From contig NZ_MDDN01000003.1 in the NCBI RefSeq assembly GCF_001708185.1, positions 186,001 through 250,000 of the forward strand: DNA of 64,000 bases, in the 5' to 3' direction. Shown here piece after piece: positions 8,952 through 17,884 of this stretch (position 1 is the first letter of the stretch; every line of letters starts with the position of its first letter). The notes under the pieces are model-generated. The model was given only the letters and a program-made list of their open reading frames with translations. It was not told the origin of the DNA and did no database searches. Source of the stretch: Lysinibacillus xylanilyticus. Lineage in GTDB: Bacteria; Bacillota; Bacilli; Bacillales_A; Planococcaceae. The position numbers were made by a program, and so were the translations under genes.

Positions 8952-9380
8952 ATGATGAAGAAAAAATTAACAATTACGACATTGGTGCTAGGATTATCGA
9001 TTGTTGCAGGATCTGCATATGCTGCTAGCAACAACGACATGTGGGCAACTACTAAATCCAGCGAACCTGTCAACTTAGAAGAGATGGCGAAAGAAAAAGG
9101 AATCACAGTAGACGAATTGATTGCTCAACTTGAAAAAGAAGGCAAACTAACAAAAGCGGCTAATGTAACTGAATCTACGAAAGCTGAAGGCACAATTGAG
9201 TCAGATACGGCCAGCAAAACTAGTGAAGTCACAAATTCTAGCGAACCTGTCAACTTAGAAGAGATGGCGAAAGAAAAAGGAATCACAGTAGACGAATTGA
9301 TTGCTCAGCTTGAAAAAGAAGGCAAACTGACAAAAGCTGAAAAAGTAACAGAATCTATGCAAGCAGAAAAAAATAAGTAA
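8952..9380 (+). CDS. secreted protein with duplicated helical repeat
   Basis: 142 residues. A Sec signal peptide (KKK, then LTITTLVLGLSIVAGSAYA, cleavage near AYA/A) leads into a hydrophilic protein with two copies of the SEPVNLEEMAKEKGITVDEL unit, 60 residues apart, joined by a Thr/Ser/Glu-rich linker. No enzyme motif is visible. AGGAGG is 5 bases before ATG. The shared operator suggests it is an output of the two-component system, perhaps an envelope-stress or signal protein. Function unknown. Confidence 0.8.
   Translation: MMKKKLTITTLVLGLSIVAGSAYAASNNDMWATTKSSEPVNLEEMAKEKGITVDELIAQLEKEGKLTKAANVTESTKAEGTIESDTASKTSEVTNSSEPVNLEEMAKEKGITVDELIAQLEKEGKLTKAEKVTESMQAEKNK
9061..9356 (+). repeat. 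intragenic 180-bp-period duplication
   Basis: 9061-9157 and 9241-9337 are identical except at two third-codon positions, and similarity continues weakly to 9176/9356. Near-identity at silent sites marks a recent duplication inside the secreted-protein gene. Confidence 0.9.
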
Positions 9381-9716
9381 CATATAGAGAGTACCTGGAG
9401 CTGTCTCAAAAGTTACTTCTACTATGGAGAAACTTTCGAACAGCTCTGTTCACTTTGTTCAGCAATAAATGAAGGAAGGCCCAGTGAACAAACGGCAAGT
9501 AATTTGCAAAGTAATTCTTTGGGATTTCTTTACTAAAATTGGTAATTGCGATACCATATAAGCATGGAGATGTACGAAAGGAGCATGGACTTTAATGGGA
9601 GATATTCTTTAATGGCTTAGTATTTGTATGGAGTTATTGATTCCCCCTTCATTAAAAGAGGGGTAATTTTCCATTTTAATTTACACCATTTTAGGATTGC
9701 TGGGTTCATGTACTAT
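9381..9716. other. no recognisable gene
   Basis: I see no start with an RBS and no long conserved frame here. GTTCACT near 9450 and AGTGAAC near 9480 form a short inverted repeat. It separates the secreted-protein gene from an SDR remnant. Confidence 0.4.
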
Positions 9717-9884
9717 AAACTCACCGAGCGAATGCCTATTAGGTATTCTTTCTTATTATCGAAATTTCCGATGGGACGACTCGGTGAACCTAGAGATGCT
9801 GCAAAGTTAGTCGTCTTTTTAGCAAGTAATGAATCTGAATGGATTACGGGACAAATTATTCATTCAGATGGAGGGTTCTGGTGA
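9717..9884 (+). pseudogene. C-terminal remnant of SDR oxidoreductase
   Basis: The frame ends with PMGRLGEPRDAAKLVVFLAS and WITGQIIHSDGGFW, the conserved C-terminus of short-chain dehydrogenases. The Rossmann glycine motif and YxxxK catalytic pair are absent, and upstream codons do not resemble the family. It is a truncated, non-functional fragment. Confidence 0.8.
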
Positions 9885-9936
9885 TTTTAACGGCTTAAAA
9901 CAGTTTCGGAATAGGGTACTATTCAGAAGTACTAAT

Positions 9937-9978
9937 AAAAGTCCAATTTCCTTTAATATGGAGAAATTGGGCTTTTTA
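9937..9978 (+). terminator. terminator after SDR remnant
   Basis: AAAAGTCCAATTTC pairs with GAAATTGGGCTTTTT (G-T allowed), with a T-run. It probably served the intact ancestor. Confidence 0.7.
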
Positions 9979-10159
9979 TATTTATTTATGGTGCAAAATA
10001 ATCCCTAAAGTGACAGTCTAAGGAATTATGGAATGTCTACAATTTAACGATCATGGTAAATAGAATACTCGAATGAGTAATGAAAATGAATAATTAATAA
10101 TATCAATTCTCGAATTAATATTATTGATTTTTTTAATTAAAAAATTTAAATTTTATTAT

Positions 10160-10187
10160 TTGTATTTTCTATTCCTTGTTGTATAAT
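10160..10187 (+). promoter_or_regulatory. sigma-A type promoter of DUF2089 operon
   Basis: TTGTAT and TATAAT with a 16-bp spacer lie about 30 bases before the first gene. An AT-rich inverted repeat (AATAATAT...ATATTATT) lies upstream at about 10095-10125. Confidence 0.5.
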
Positions 10188-10216
10188 CAAGTTAACTAGA
10201 AGGAAGGGATTTCATT

Positions 10217-10582
10217 ATGGCTTATCAAGTAATCACAAATTGTCCTGTTTGCAGTAAAACATTGAAAATCACAAAATTGCAGTGCTCTCATTGTCACACT
10301 ACGATTGAAAATGAGTTTGAATTATCTAAACTGGCATCGTTATCAAAGGAACAGCTTCATTTTGTGGAAGTATTTTTAACATGCAGAGGGAATATTAAAG
10401 ATGTTGAAAAGGAACTGGGAATCTCGTATCCAACGGTTCGAGGCAAGCTAACAGACATCATTTCATCTCTTGGATATGTGCAGAAGAAGAAAAATGAAGT
10501 AGACGAGAAAAAAGTTGTTACCATGTTGGAAAATGGCGAAATCACACCAGAAGAAGCCATTAAGCTCTTAAAAGAGGAATAG
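10217..10582 (+). CDS. DUF2089-family regulator with zinc ribbon and HTH
   Basis: 121 residues. Two CxxC pairs (CPVC at 9-12, CSHC at 23-26) form a zinc ribbon. A sigma-like helix-turn-helix follows (LSKEQLHFVEVFLTCRGN, then ELGISYPTVRGKLTDI), and a C-terminal EKKVVTMLENGEITPEEAIK module resembles the SHOCT-like/YvlB N-terminal segment found also in the next gene. This fits the DUF2089 family of small putative transcription factors. It is first of a three-gene operon and may regulate it. Confidence 0.8.
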   Translation: MAYQVITNCPVCSKTLKITKLQCSHCHTTIENEFELSKLASLSKEQLHFVEVFLTCRGNIKDVEKELGISYPTVRGKLTDIISSLGYVQKKKNEVDEKKVVTMLENGEITPEEAIKLLKEE

Positions 10583-10595
10583 GGAGGAATTTATC

Positions 10596-10970
10596 ATGAA
10601 CGAGGAAATTACTAAAGTGTTAACAATGATACAAGATGGGAAGATTGATGCCGATCAGGGATCCGAACTGATTCAAGTGTTAAAAGAGAAAGAAGAAACA
10701 ACTAACAAGCCCAAATATTTAGATAAAACATTAAAAATCCGTGTGGTATCAACCGAAAATGATAACGTCATGGTCAATTTGCCGATAAAACTTGTCAAGG
10801 CAGTATTAATGGCTGGACATAGCATCGCAGCGAGTATTCCTCAATCGGAAAAATACGTGAAAGATATTGACATAAACCTTCTTATTGAAGCAATCGAAAA
10901 CGAATTAGATGGCCAAATTGTTGATATTAAATCAGCGAACGGGGATACCGTTTCGGTCATCATTGAGTAG
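10596..10970 (+). CDS. SHOCT-like domain protein
   Basis: 124 residues. The N-terminal MNEEITKVLTMIQDGKIDAD resembles the C-terminal tail of the upstream regulator and the YvlB-type helical hairpin. The rest is a predicted alpha/beta domain (KTLKIRVVSTENDNVMVNLP...ANGDTVSVIIE) without catalytic residues. RBS GGGAGG is well placed, 13 bases after the upstream stop. Related operons accompany envelope-stress genes in Bacillus, but the function here is unknown. Confidence 0.75.
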   Translation: MNEEITKVLTMIQDGKIDADQGSELIQVLKEKEETTNKPKYLDKTLKIRVVSTENDNVMVNLPIKLVKAVLMAGHSIAASIPQSEKYVKDIDINLLIEAIENELDGQIVDIKSANGDTVSVIIE

Positions 10971-10980
10971 TGATTTGCTT

Positions 10981-11262
10981 ATGATGCATGTAAAAGTGAA
11001 AGCAAAAGATGTTCGGTTTACCATCCCAATTCCATATGCTATTTTAAATATCGTGATTTCAATTTTGTCTTCAAAATTTATTCAGCAAAATGTAAACAAG
11101 TGGACGAAAGTGCACTTCGAAAGAAAAAAACTGGACTTTACCTTTCCGCTAATAGACAAAGAAACACTAAAGCCTATCGTCAAGGAACTTAAAAATTATA
11201 AGGGAATCGTGCTAGTAGATGTCAAAGCTAAGGACGGCACTGAGGTTAAGGTTAAACTATAA
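10981..11262 (+). CDS. small SHOCT-associated alpha/beta protein
   Basis: About 93 residues, beginning MMHVKVKAKDVRFTIPIPYA; its VKVKAKDVRFTIPIP and VDVKAKDGTEVKVKL strands mirror the preceding protein, so the two look like paralogues, this one lacking the helical N-terminus. The frame extends upstream to 10909 but that would overlap the neighbour. ATG 10981 or TTG 10975 are the likely starts, both with a weak RBS. The short hydrophobic stretch ILNIVISILSS may pack against membrane. Third gene of the operon. Confidence 0.65.
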   Translation: MMHVKVKAKDVRFTIPIPYAILNIVISILSSKFIQQNVNKWTKVHFERKKLDFTFPLIDKETLKPIVKELKNYKGIVLVDVKAKDGTEVKVKL

Positions 11263-11298
11263 TTAATAATAGAATACACCAACCACTTAAATCCTTAA

Positions 11299-11345
11299 AA
11301 AGCGAGGGAAATCAATTTTAGAAACGGTGATTTCTCGCGCTTTTC
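11299..11345 (+). terminator. terminator of DUF2089 operon
   Basis: AAGCGAGGGAAATCA pairs with TGATTTCTCGCGCTT (13 of 15), followed by TTTCTT. Confidence 0.75.
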
Positions 11346-11773
11346 TTATGTGAAATTTATTTCATTTTGCTTGGAAAATATACTTATGTCCCAGCCTGTT
11401 TTAGTCTTTTGCAAAAGAGCTACGTAATTCCCACAGCTATCTAATCATTAATTCATTGAGAACCTCATCAATATTTTTTCTCCTTTTGAGTTACTTTACA
11501 TTAGGAACGTTTATTTTTTTAAGGCTTCCACAATTGTATAGGCAATACAAAGACAATTGATTGAAGCGTTATGAAATTGGATTAGTTAGGCATCATTGAA
11601 AAGGTAGCTTCTACTAAACTAAAGAAAAATTTATTTCCATTCAACTATTGCAAATAAAGGAATGGAAGCATAACATAAGCTTATAGTTATATACTAATTA
11701 AGTCATCTGTCTTTATCGGTGATTTTATTTTAGATACTATATAAGAGAATGATTATATAAGGAGAGCAGATAA
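11346..11773. other. intergenic, ars promoter region at the end
   Basis: No frame of note. Two AT-rich imperfect repeats near 11735-11765 (ATACTATATAAGAG, ATGATTATATAAGG) sit where an ArsR operator would be expected, but I cannot define the boxes. Confidence 0.35.
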
Positions 11774-12094
11774 ATGGAAAACACACTAATTGAAAAACAA
11801 TTAAAGGCGGCAGCTGACTTGAACCGCATTAAATTACTTGCATGTATGAAAAATGGGGAGGTATGTGTATGTGATTTTGTGGATGTTCTAGGGATTTCAC
11901 AGCCAGCAGTTAGTCAGCATCTTCGAAAATTAAAGGAGGCAGGCATAATTACTGAGCGGAAGGTTGGTACATGGAAACATTATCGTTTAGTGGAGGATCA
12001 AACGCCACTTATGAAAGGTATTTTAGAACAAATTAAGCCTGTAACGGGATGCAATTGTAGCTCTGTTTGTACAAATATAGGGGAGGAAAATTAA
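11774..12094 (+). CDS. arsR: ArsR-type arsenic-responsive repressor
   Basis: 106 residues with the ArsR/SmtB winged helix. The metal-sensing box reads EVCVCDF (ELCVCDL in classic ArsR), with two cysteines in alpha-3 that bind As(III)/Sb(III). The recognition helix is [17 protein letters not shown]. Extra C-terminal cysteines (CNCSSVC) may add to metalloid binding. The arsenite pump gene starts in its stop codon. It should repress the ars operon and release on arsenite binding. Confidence 0.92.
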   Translation: MENTLIEKQLKAAADLNRIKLLACMKNGEVCVCDFVDVLGISQPAVSQHLRKLKEAGIITERKVGTWKHYRLVEDQTPLMKGILEQIKPVTGCNCSSVCTNIGEEN

Positions 12095-13152
12095 TGGGTA
12101 ATGAATCTTTAACAAAACAGCTTTCCTTTTTAGATCGCTACCTTACTCTTTGGATTTTTGTTGCAATGGGTACTGGCGTTCTATTAAGTATCACAATGCC
12201 CAATATTGGTGAAGCATTAGAATCCATGTCGGTTGGTACAACATCGATACCTATTGCTATAGGGCTAATTGTGATGATGTATCCACCTTTGGCAAAAGTA
12301 AAGTATGAGGAAATGTGGCGTGTGTTCAAGGATTGGAAAGTTCTTGTACTGTCACTATTCCAAAACTGGTTACTTGGTCCATTTCTAATGTTCTTCTTAG
12401 CCATTATCTTCTTGCATGACTATCCAGAGTACATGGCTGGACTCATTATGATTGGCTTAGCTCGATGTATTGCAATGGTGATTGTTTGGAATGATCTAGC
12501 ACGTGGTGACCGTGAATATGTAGCTGGTCTAGTCGCATTTAATTCTATCTTTCAAATCTTAACGTACTCAATTTTTGCTTACTTTTTCTTAAATGTATTA
12601 CCTGGTTGGTTTGGCTTAGAGAATTTTAATGTATCGATTTCCATGTGGGAAATTACGAAAAGCGTCCTTATTTACTTAGGAATACCATTTGCTGCAGGGT
12701 TCCTCACTCGATCGATCGGTATTAAAACAAAAGGGAAACAGTGGTATGAGGAAAAGTTCTTACCGAAGATTTCACCACTCACACTAATTGCACTGCTGTT
12801 CACTATCGTGATGATGTTTGCATTAAAGGGTGAGAAATTAGTGGAATTACCACTTGATGTAGTTCGAATCGCAATTCCATTATTTATTTACTTTGTTGTG
12901 ATGTTCGCTGTTTCATTCTTTTCTTCTCGTAAAGTAGGAGCATCTTATCCTGTCACAGCAGCCCTTTCTTTTACAGCCGCTAGTAACAATTTTGAGTTAG
13001 CAATTGCTGTAGCTGTAGGTGTTTTTGGACTTCATAGTGGCGTAGCTTTTGCTGCTGTTATTGGTCCACTTGTCGAAGTACCAGTACTTATTGGACTTGT
13101 ATGGGTTGCCTTACGCTGGGAGAAGAAATATTTTAAAACCACTAAATTATAG
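12094..13152 (+). CDS. acr3: Acr3-type arsenite efflux pump
   Basis: 352 residues, ten hydrophobic segments. ATG 12094 shares a base with the arsR stop and has GGGGAGG upstream; the longer frame from 12067 is not needed. Family hallmarks are the [16 protein letters not shown] segment with the essential Cys, and [20 protein letters not shown] near the C-terminus. It exports arsenite from the cytoplasm. The gene following it, arsC, is decayed. Confidence 0.95.
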   Translation: MGNESLTKQLSFLDRYLTLWIFVAMGTGVLLSITMPNIGEALESMSVGTTSIPIAIGLIVMMYPPLAKVKYEEMWRVFKDWKVLVLSLFQNWLLGPFLMFFLAIIFLHDYPEYMAGLIMIGLARCIAMVIVWNDLARGDREYVAGLVAFNSIFQILTYSIFAYFFLNVLPGWFGLENFNVSISMWEITKSVLIYLGIPFAAGFLTRSIGIKTKGKQWYEEKFLPKISPLTLIALLFTIVMMFALKGEKLVELPLDVVRIAIPLFIYFVVMFAVSFFSSRKVGASYPVTAALSFTAASNNFELAIAVAVGVFGLHSGVAFAAVIGPLVEVPVLIGLVWVALRWEKKYFKTTKL

Positions 13153-13164
13153 GGAGTACTTTTC

Positions 13165-13291
13165 ATGATAAATACACTTTATTTCTTATGTACAGGGATT
13201 TCTTGCCGTCACTGATTGGGCAGTTAAAAGTGCTGGTATTGAAGCACATGGCGTAAATGTAAGTGCCACCAAATGCCATTCTAGAAATTGA
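13165..13291 (+). pseudogene. arsC: decayed arsenate reductase
   Basis: After an AGGGAG RBS, MINTLYFLCTGISCR matches the start and P-loop of thioredoxin-coupled ArsC (CTGNSCRSQMAEGW) and is then cut by TGA. A second frame reads WAVKSAGIEAHGVN, matching the VYSAGIEAHG segment of intact enzymes about 20 residues later, and stops. The remaining two thirds, including the redox cysteines, are gone. So this ars operon can export arsenite but not reduce arsenate. Confidence 0.85.
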
Positions 13292-13350
13292 GGCACTTAA
13301 TCATCTTTTGGTATAATAAAGTATAGATTTTTTGGAACGGAGCGATTGAT

Positions 13351-15507
13351 ATGAATGGAACGCAAAAAGCGTTTTTTGAAGAAAAAGAGCGTTCACTTGG
13401 CGTTCGTCTAAATGATGTGCAGACGCAGGCGGTGTTGCAAACGAATGGCCCGCTGTTACTATTGGCATCTCCCGGTTCAGGAAAAACGACTACGATTATT
13501 ATGCGTATTGGCTATATGATTGAGGCACTTGGTGTGAATCCTTCTCGCATAAAGGCTGTCACGTTTAGTAAGGCTTCAGCCGGTGATATGAAGGCCCGTT
13601 TTGCAAAGTTTTTCCCGCATTTGCCACCAGTTGATTTTTCGACGATTCATAGTTTAGCATTTCAAGTTGTACGGCAGACACTTGAACGTCAGGGCATTTC
13701 GTACGGTATCATTGAAGAATCGGACAAGCCTGGTGTTGTTTCAAAAAAAAGAGTACTTCGCGAGATTTATGAACAATTAAATGGCTCAAAAATTACCGAA
13801 GATCAGTTAGACGAGCTACTGACGTACATAACGTTTATCAAAAATAAAATGTTGCCAGAACAAGAATGGGCAATTGCAGAAGTAAAGGTGCCAAAAAAAG
13901 TCGAGATTTTACAGCGTTATGAAGAATATAAACGCACAGGTAGTGACCGTTTGTTAATTGATTTTGACGATATGCTATTAATGGCGAACGATATTTTTAC
14001 GAAAAATCGAGAGGTGCTGGCGCAATACCGACGCCGCTACGATTATTATTTAACGGATGAAAGTCAAGATACATCGCCCGTTCAACATGCGCTCATCGCG
14101 AAGCTCGTCGCAGTCCATCAAAATTTATGCGTCGTTGCAGATGAGGACCAGGCCATATACAGCTGGCGCGGTGCAGAGCCAGATTATTTGTTAAATTTCC
14201 GAAAGATATATCCGGAGGCGCAGGTTTTACTTATGACGCAAAACTATCGTTCATCAGCGACGATTGTAGAGCCAGCCAATATATTCATTCAGCGAAATAA
14301 AAAGCGTTATAACAAACAAATGTTTACAGAAAATCCTGCAGCAGAGCCAATCTCGTTTAAAATCTTAGAGAATTACAATTTACAGGCCAAATATATAGTG
14401 GATCAGTTGAAAAATCTGTCTAAGCGTGGCTCAACGGCTATTTTATATCGAAATAATACGTCAGCCATTCCGCTTATGGACGCATTTGACAGAGCAGGTT
14501 TGCCTTTCTATATGAAAGATTCCACGATTCGCTTTTTCACGCATTGGGTCGTGGAGGATATTATGAACTTCATGAGGCTAGCGTACAACACAAAAAATAT
14601 TACGATATTTGAAAAAGTTTATAGAAAAATGAATGCTTATATTACACCAACGCAAATGAAGGCGCTACAGAATTTGCCGGAGGATGGCTGTGTATTCACA
14701 CAGTTGTTAGAGCATGTTGAGTTAAAAGATTATCAGCCTGAATATATTAAGCGGATTCGCAAAACGTATGATAGCATTCAATTTGATAAAACAACGCCAA
14801 CAGCCATGCTAGAGCATATCCGTTTTGACTTTGGTTATGAGCGTACCTTAAAGAAAATGAGTGAGACACTCGGTTTTAATTATGAAAATTTACTAGATAT
14901 TGTGGATGTACTTGGTTTAATTGCTCGTCATACGCCGACGATGACCGAATTTGCGGGTCGTTTGAAGCAACTTGAAAATTTAGCACGTTCGTCTCATATG
15001 GATAATGAATTGAATGCAATTACACTGACAACATTGCACAGTTCAAAAGGCTTGGAATTTGACCGTGTGTATTTGATTGACTTGATTGAGGGGATTTTAC
15101 CTAGTGAGGTGGAAGAAGAAATCGAGGAAGAAACACGACTCTTTTATGTCGGTATCACGCGTGCGATCCGCCATTTGGAATTAATCTCGTATAGTAAACG
15201 CTTTAAAACAAGTGTGGTGCCATCGATTTTCATGAAGGCGTTAAAACAAATCGTCTCACCGCAGGAATTGCCAAAGAAAGCGCCGAAAAGTCCGAAGAAA
15301 GCACTAAAGCAATACCGTAATGAGCGGACGATTACAACCGAGTCGGCGTTAATTGTTGGCTCAAAAGTAAAGCATGTGATTTTGGGAGAAGGGGAAATAT
15401 TAGCCGTTACGAGTAGCACGATTGAATTATCATTTGCTAGCGGGATTAAGCAGTTTCTGACGGATACATGTTTACAGCAAGGCTATTTAGAAACGATGGA
15501 AGATTAA
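13351..15507 (+). CDS. UvrD/Rep-type superfamily 1 DNA helicase
   Basis: 718 residues. Q motif near LNDVQTQAV, Walker A ASPGSGKTT (39-47), motif II YLTDESQD (near 236), motif III DQAIYSWRGAEP, motif IV QNYRSSATI, motif V TLHSSKGLEFDRVYL, motif VI RLFYVGITRA (near 596). A lysine-rich linker (KKAPKSPKKALK) precedes a ~50-residue tail with the GSKVKHVILGEGEILAV pattern, as in UvrD/PcrA Tudor-like tails. Shorter insertions than PcrA suggest a distinct repair helicase. Its 3' end is duplicated at 30.3 kb. Confidence 0.92.
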   Translation: MNGTQKAFFEEKERSLGVRLNDVQTQAVLQTNGPLLLLASPGSGKTTTIIMRIGYMIEALGVNPSRIKAVTFSKASAGDMKARFAKFFPHLPPVDFSTIHSLAFQVVRQTLERQGISYGIIEESDKPGVVSKKRVLREIYEQLNGSKITEDQLDELLTYITFIKNKMLPEQEWAIAEVKVPKKVEILQRYEEYKRTGSDRLLIDFDDMLLMANDIFTKNREVLAQYRRRYDYYLTDESQDTSPVQHALIAKLVAVHQNLCVVADEDQAIYSWRGAEPDYLLNFRKIYPEAQVLLMTQNYRSSATIVEPANIFIQRNKKRYNKQMFTENPAAEPISFKILENYNLQAKYIVDQLKNLSKRGSTAILYRNNTSAIPLMDAFDRAGLPFYMKDSTIRFFTHWVVEDIMNFMRLAYNTKNITIFEKVYRKMNAYITPTQMKALQNLPEDGCVFTQLLEHVELKDYQPEYIKRIRKTYDSIQFDKTTPTAMLEHIRFDFGYERTLKKMSETLGFNYENLLDIVDVLGLIARHTPTMTEFAGRLKQLENLARSSHMDNELNAITLTTLHSSKGLEFDRVYLIDLIEGILPSEVEEEIEEETRLFYVGITRAIRHLELISYSKRFKTSVVPSIFMKALKQIVSPQELPKKAPKSPKKALKQYRNERTITTESALIVGSKVKHVILGEGEILAVTSSTIELSFASGIKQFLTDTCLQQGYLETMED

Positions 15508-15510
15508 ATG

Positions 15511-15545
15511 AAGCGTATTCGAGATTTTTTCGAATACGCTTTTAT
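15511..15545 (+). terminator. helicase terminator
   Basis: AAGCGTATTCG pairs perfectly with CGAATACGCTT, followed by TTATT. The same hairpin occurs in the duplicate at 30.45-30.49 kb. Confidence 0.85.
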
Positions 15546-15752
15546 TATGCTATTATGTAGCGGTACCTTGCTGGAAAAATAAACGTCATTGCTCATCTTT
15601 GTCTTACCACCAAATGGAACTTCTATTTTAAAGATGGATCGTAATTTGAAAGAGAATAAATAGTTGAGAGTTTTGATCAATCTTTTTCAAAACAGGCTCT
15701 TTAGATTTGTTTATATCAAGGTTAATATCATTAATTTAATCAAACTTTACTA

Positions 15753-15813
15753 CAAAACTACAGGGATTCGGTAAAAATTCACTCTCTTTTTATTGAGAAC
15801 ATTCCGGATTAAG
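15753..15813. repeat. dispersed repeat, copy 2
   Basis: CAAAACTACAGGGATTCGGT... to ACATTCCGGATTAAG corresponds to 5264-5326 at most positions. The remaining bases of 15546-15752 show no gene. Confidence 0.5.
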
Positions 15814-15823
15814 TTGTCATTTT

Positions 15824-16735
15824 TCAGTAAAGGACACGCCATAAATAAAAGGTAGCGTATGATTCCCAGTTTTTCCATGGAAACGATATTTCTAAAATTT
15901 CATCTTTCGTAGGCTTTCGGTTCATATTACGTAATCGTTTTATCGAATTAATAAGACCCACATCATCGATTGGAAAGGCTGTCTGGAACCTAAGGCAGCG
16001 CATCAGCACATAATTGGCTGTCCAAGGACCGATTCCTCGTATTTTAATTAAGTTTTTTTCAGCATCTTTAAAGTTCATGTTCATTAATTTTTCCCTTGAT
16101 AATTCTCCACTTGCCATTAATCTCGCAATTCCAATAATATATTCACTTTTTTTTACCGTCATTTTAATATCTGCTAGGTCAGTAGGTGTTAACTGTGCAA
16201 TTCGTTCGTACGTTGGGAACACCCAATACTTTTTACCATTCCATTCGATAGAATCGCCAAATCCTTCTACAAATTGCTTCTTTAAGGAGTATGCAAAGGC
16301 TAAGTTAATTTGTTGCCCTAAAACTCCCCAGCATAAAGCTTCAAATAAATCGGGAATGCCAATAACTCGCAATCCATAGAATTTTCGAGCAGGCATGTTA
16401 AGTAATGGGTCTGCTTTTGCCATTTCATAAAATGGCGTTAAATCGTTATCAAGATCAAACCATTCATGAATATATTTTACAATCACTTCCCGTTTCCACT
16501 TTTCAATAGGTCTAGACTCATTTAGGAATTGAACATGCATTTGTTTATTATTGATTACGCTTAGCTGTACTAAGGACCGAATGCCCCCAATAGCTATAAC
16601 TTTTGTAATGATATCGTTCTCTATTTCATACATGCATTCATTTTTTTCCCTTGTTAGATAGCCAAGATTTGCATTTATATCGAAATTTTCAGGTAATGTA
16701 ATTACAATAACATCATTCTCTTCATGCCATGTCAC
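15824..16735 (-). CDS. alkA: DNA-3-methyladenine glycosylase II
   Basis: 303 residues of the AlkA/HhH-GPD superfamily. It has an N-terminal beta domain, then the helical core with the helix-hairpin-helix LIKIRGIGPWTANYVLMR and the catalytic Asp (near 256) in FPIDDVG. It excises alkylated purines from DNA, leaving abasic sites. A GTG start with GAGGAG 9 bases upstream is used. It is divergent from a 2OG-Fe oxygenase and next to adaA/adaB, so it is part of an alkylation-damage regulon. Confidence 0.92.
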   Translation of the reverse strand: MTWHEENDVIVITLPENFDINANLGYLTREKNECMYEIENDIITKVIAIGGIRSLVQLSVINNKQMHVQFLNESRPIEKWKREVIVKYIHEWFDLDNDLTPFYEMAKADPLLNMPARKFYGLRVIGIPDLFEALCWGVLGQQINLAFAYSLKKQFVEGFGDSIEWNGKKYWVFPTYERIAQLTPTDLADIKMTVKKSEYIIGIARLMASGELSREKLMNMNFKDAEKNLIKIRGIGPWTANYVLMRCLRFQTAFPIDDVGLINSIKRLRNMNRKPTKDEILEISFPWKNWESYATFYLWRVLY

Positions 16736-16834
16736 TTTTTCATTCTCCTCATCTTATTACGATTTTCTATACTATTTAAAACTCACACTGACTGTAATTT
16801 TACTTTATCACAAAATAATCTTTACTAATTTTGT

Positions 16835-16852
16835 TATCTTGCTATTACATTC
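16835..16852. promoter_or_regulatory. candidate Ada-binding element, copy 1
   Basis: TATCTTGCTATTACATTC lies between divergent alkA and the oxygenase gene. It differs by one base from an element upstream of adaA (17811-17828). Its reverse strand contains AATAGCAA, resembling the AAT and GCAA boxes known for E. coli Ada targets. Inference: methylated AdaA binds here. Confidence 0.5.
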
Positions 16853-16929
16853 TAAATACCTTATTTTTTTCTAATTATGAGGTTATAGTGTTAGTTATCA
16901 AGAATGCTAAATAGAGGGAGTGGATAAAA

Positions 16930-17643
16930 ATGGTCCAAGATATAAAAACGCGTGTCGAAAACTTAAATTGGGATTTCATCCAACATGAATTAGATACGCA
17001 AGGATTTGCAAAGCTTCCAGTGATTTTAACAAAAGAGGAATGTGAATTTTTCATAGCATTGTATTATGAGGAAGAGTCCTACAGAACGACAATCAATATG
17101 ACGAGATATCGCTTCGGGAATGGAGAGTACAAATATTTTTCCTATCCATTACCTGATATCATCCAAAGTTTAAGAGAGTCCTTTTATCCAGAATTGGCCA
17201 AAACAGCCAATCGATGGTTAGGTTATTTAAAGAAAGCAGAACAGTTTCCAGATCAACTTCAAGATTTTTTGAACACCTGTGAAGAAAATGAACAAACTAG
17301 ACCGACACCTTTACTATTAAAGTATGAAACAGGCGGGTTTAATTGTTTGCATCAAGATTTATATGGCGATATATTTTTCCCGTTTCAAGTAGTATTTGTA
17401 TTAAACCAACGAGAGAAAGACTTTTGCGGTGGAGAATCTCTATTAGTGGAACAAATTCCTCGTGCTCAAAGTAGGGGACATGTCATTACTTTAGAACAAG
17501 GCAGTGCGCTGATCTTTCCTACTAACCATAGACCTGTTCAAGGTAAAAAAGGATATTACAAAAATACGGTTCGTCACGGAGTAAGCACGGTTACTGCTGG
17601 AGAACGATACGGTCTGGGGATCATTTTTCACGATTCTAAATAA
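16930..17643 (+). CDS. 2OG-Fe(II) oxygenase, putative alkylated-DNA repair
   Basis: 237 residues. The double-stranded beta-helix iron site is H141-x-D143 (CLHQDLYGD) and H216 (TVRHGVSTV), with a following Arg for 2-oxoglutarate (RYGLG). The overall pattern matches the Oxygenase-NA family (PF09859), assigned to oxidative demethylation of damaged DNA. It lies divergent to alkA, just before the ada operon. The start at 16930 has AGGGAG. AlkB-like activity is inferred, not shown. Confidence 0.8.
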   Translation: MVQDIKTRVENLNWDFIQHELDTQGFAKLPVILTKEECEFFIALYYEEESYRTTINMTRYRFGNGEYKYFSYPLPDIIQSLRESFYPELAKTANRWLGYLKKAEQFPDQLQDFLNTCEENEQTRPTPLLLKYETGGFNCLHQDLYGDIFFPFQVVFVLNQREKDFCGGESLLVEQIPRAQSRGHVITLEQGSALIFPTNHRPVQGKKGYYKNTVRHGVSTVTAGERYGLGIIFHDSK

Positions 17644-17654
17644 AGTGAAATTTT

Positions 17655-17688
17655 GATCAGTGGGGATTTTCTTCATCCCCCACTGATC
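17655..17688. terminator. perfect 11-bp hairpin after oxygenase
   Basis: GATCAGTGGGG pairs with CCCCACTGATC around a 12-base loop. The T-tract is poor, so it may be a weak terminator or an mRNA-stabilising end. Confidence 0.6.
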
Positions 17689-17810
17689 ATTGGTTAAACC
17701 AATCGGGCTTTTACGGGCTGTTCATCTCCCACTTAAACTTCTTTGATTTCTTTATGTTTTGAGGTTGGAGTCTTACAGTCCGTTAATGCGGGATAAAAAA
17801 TAAACTTCAA

Positions 17811-17828
17811 TATCTTGCTATTCCATTC
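17811..17828 (+). promoter_or_regulatory. candidate Ada-binding element, copy 2, at adaA promoter
   Basis: TATCTTGCTATTCCATTC, one base different from the alkA/oxygenase copy. The internal TTGCTA is followed 17 bp later by TACATT, so the element overlaps a possible -35, as expected for an Ada-activated promoter. Confidence 0.5.
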
Positions 17829-17884
17829 CCAGAATTGTACATTCTGAATTTATAGGGAGTATATTGTAAGGAGAGGTGAGATAT

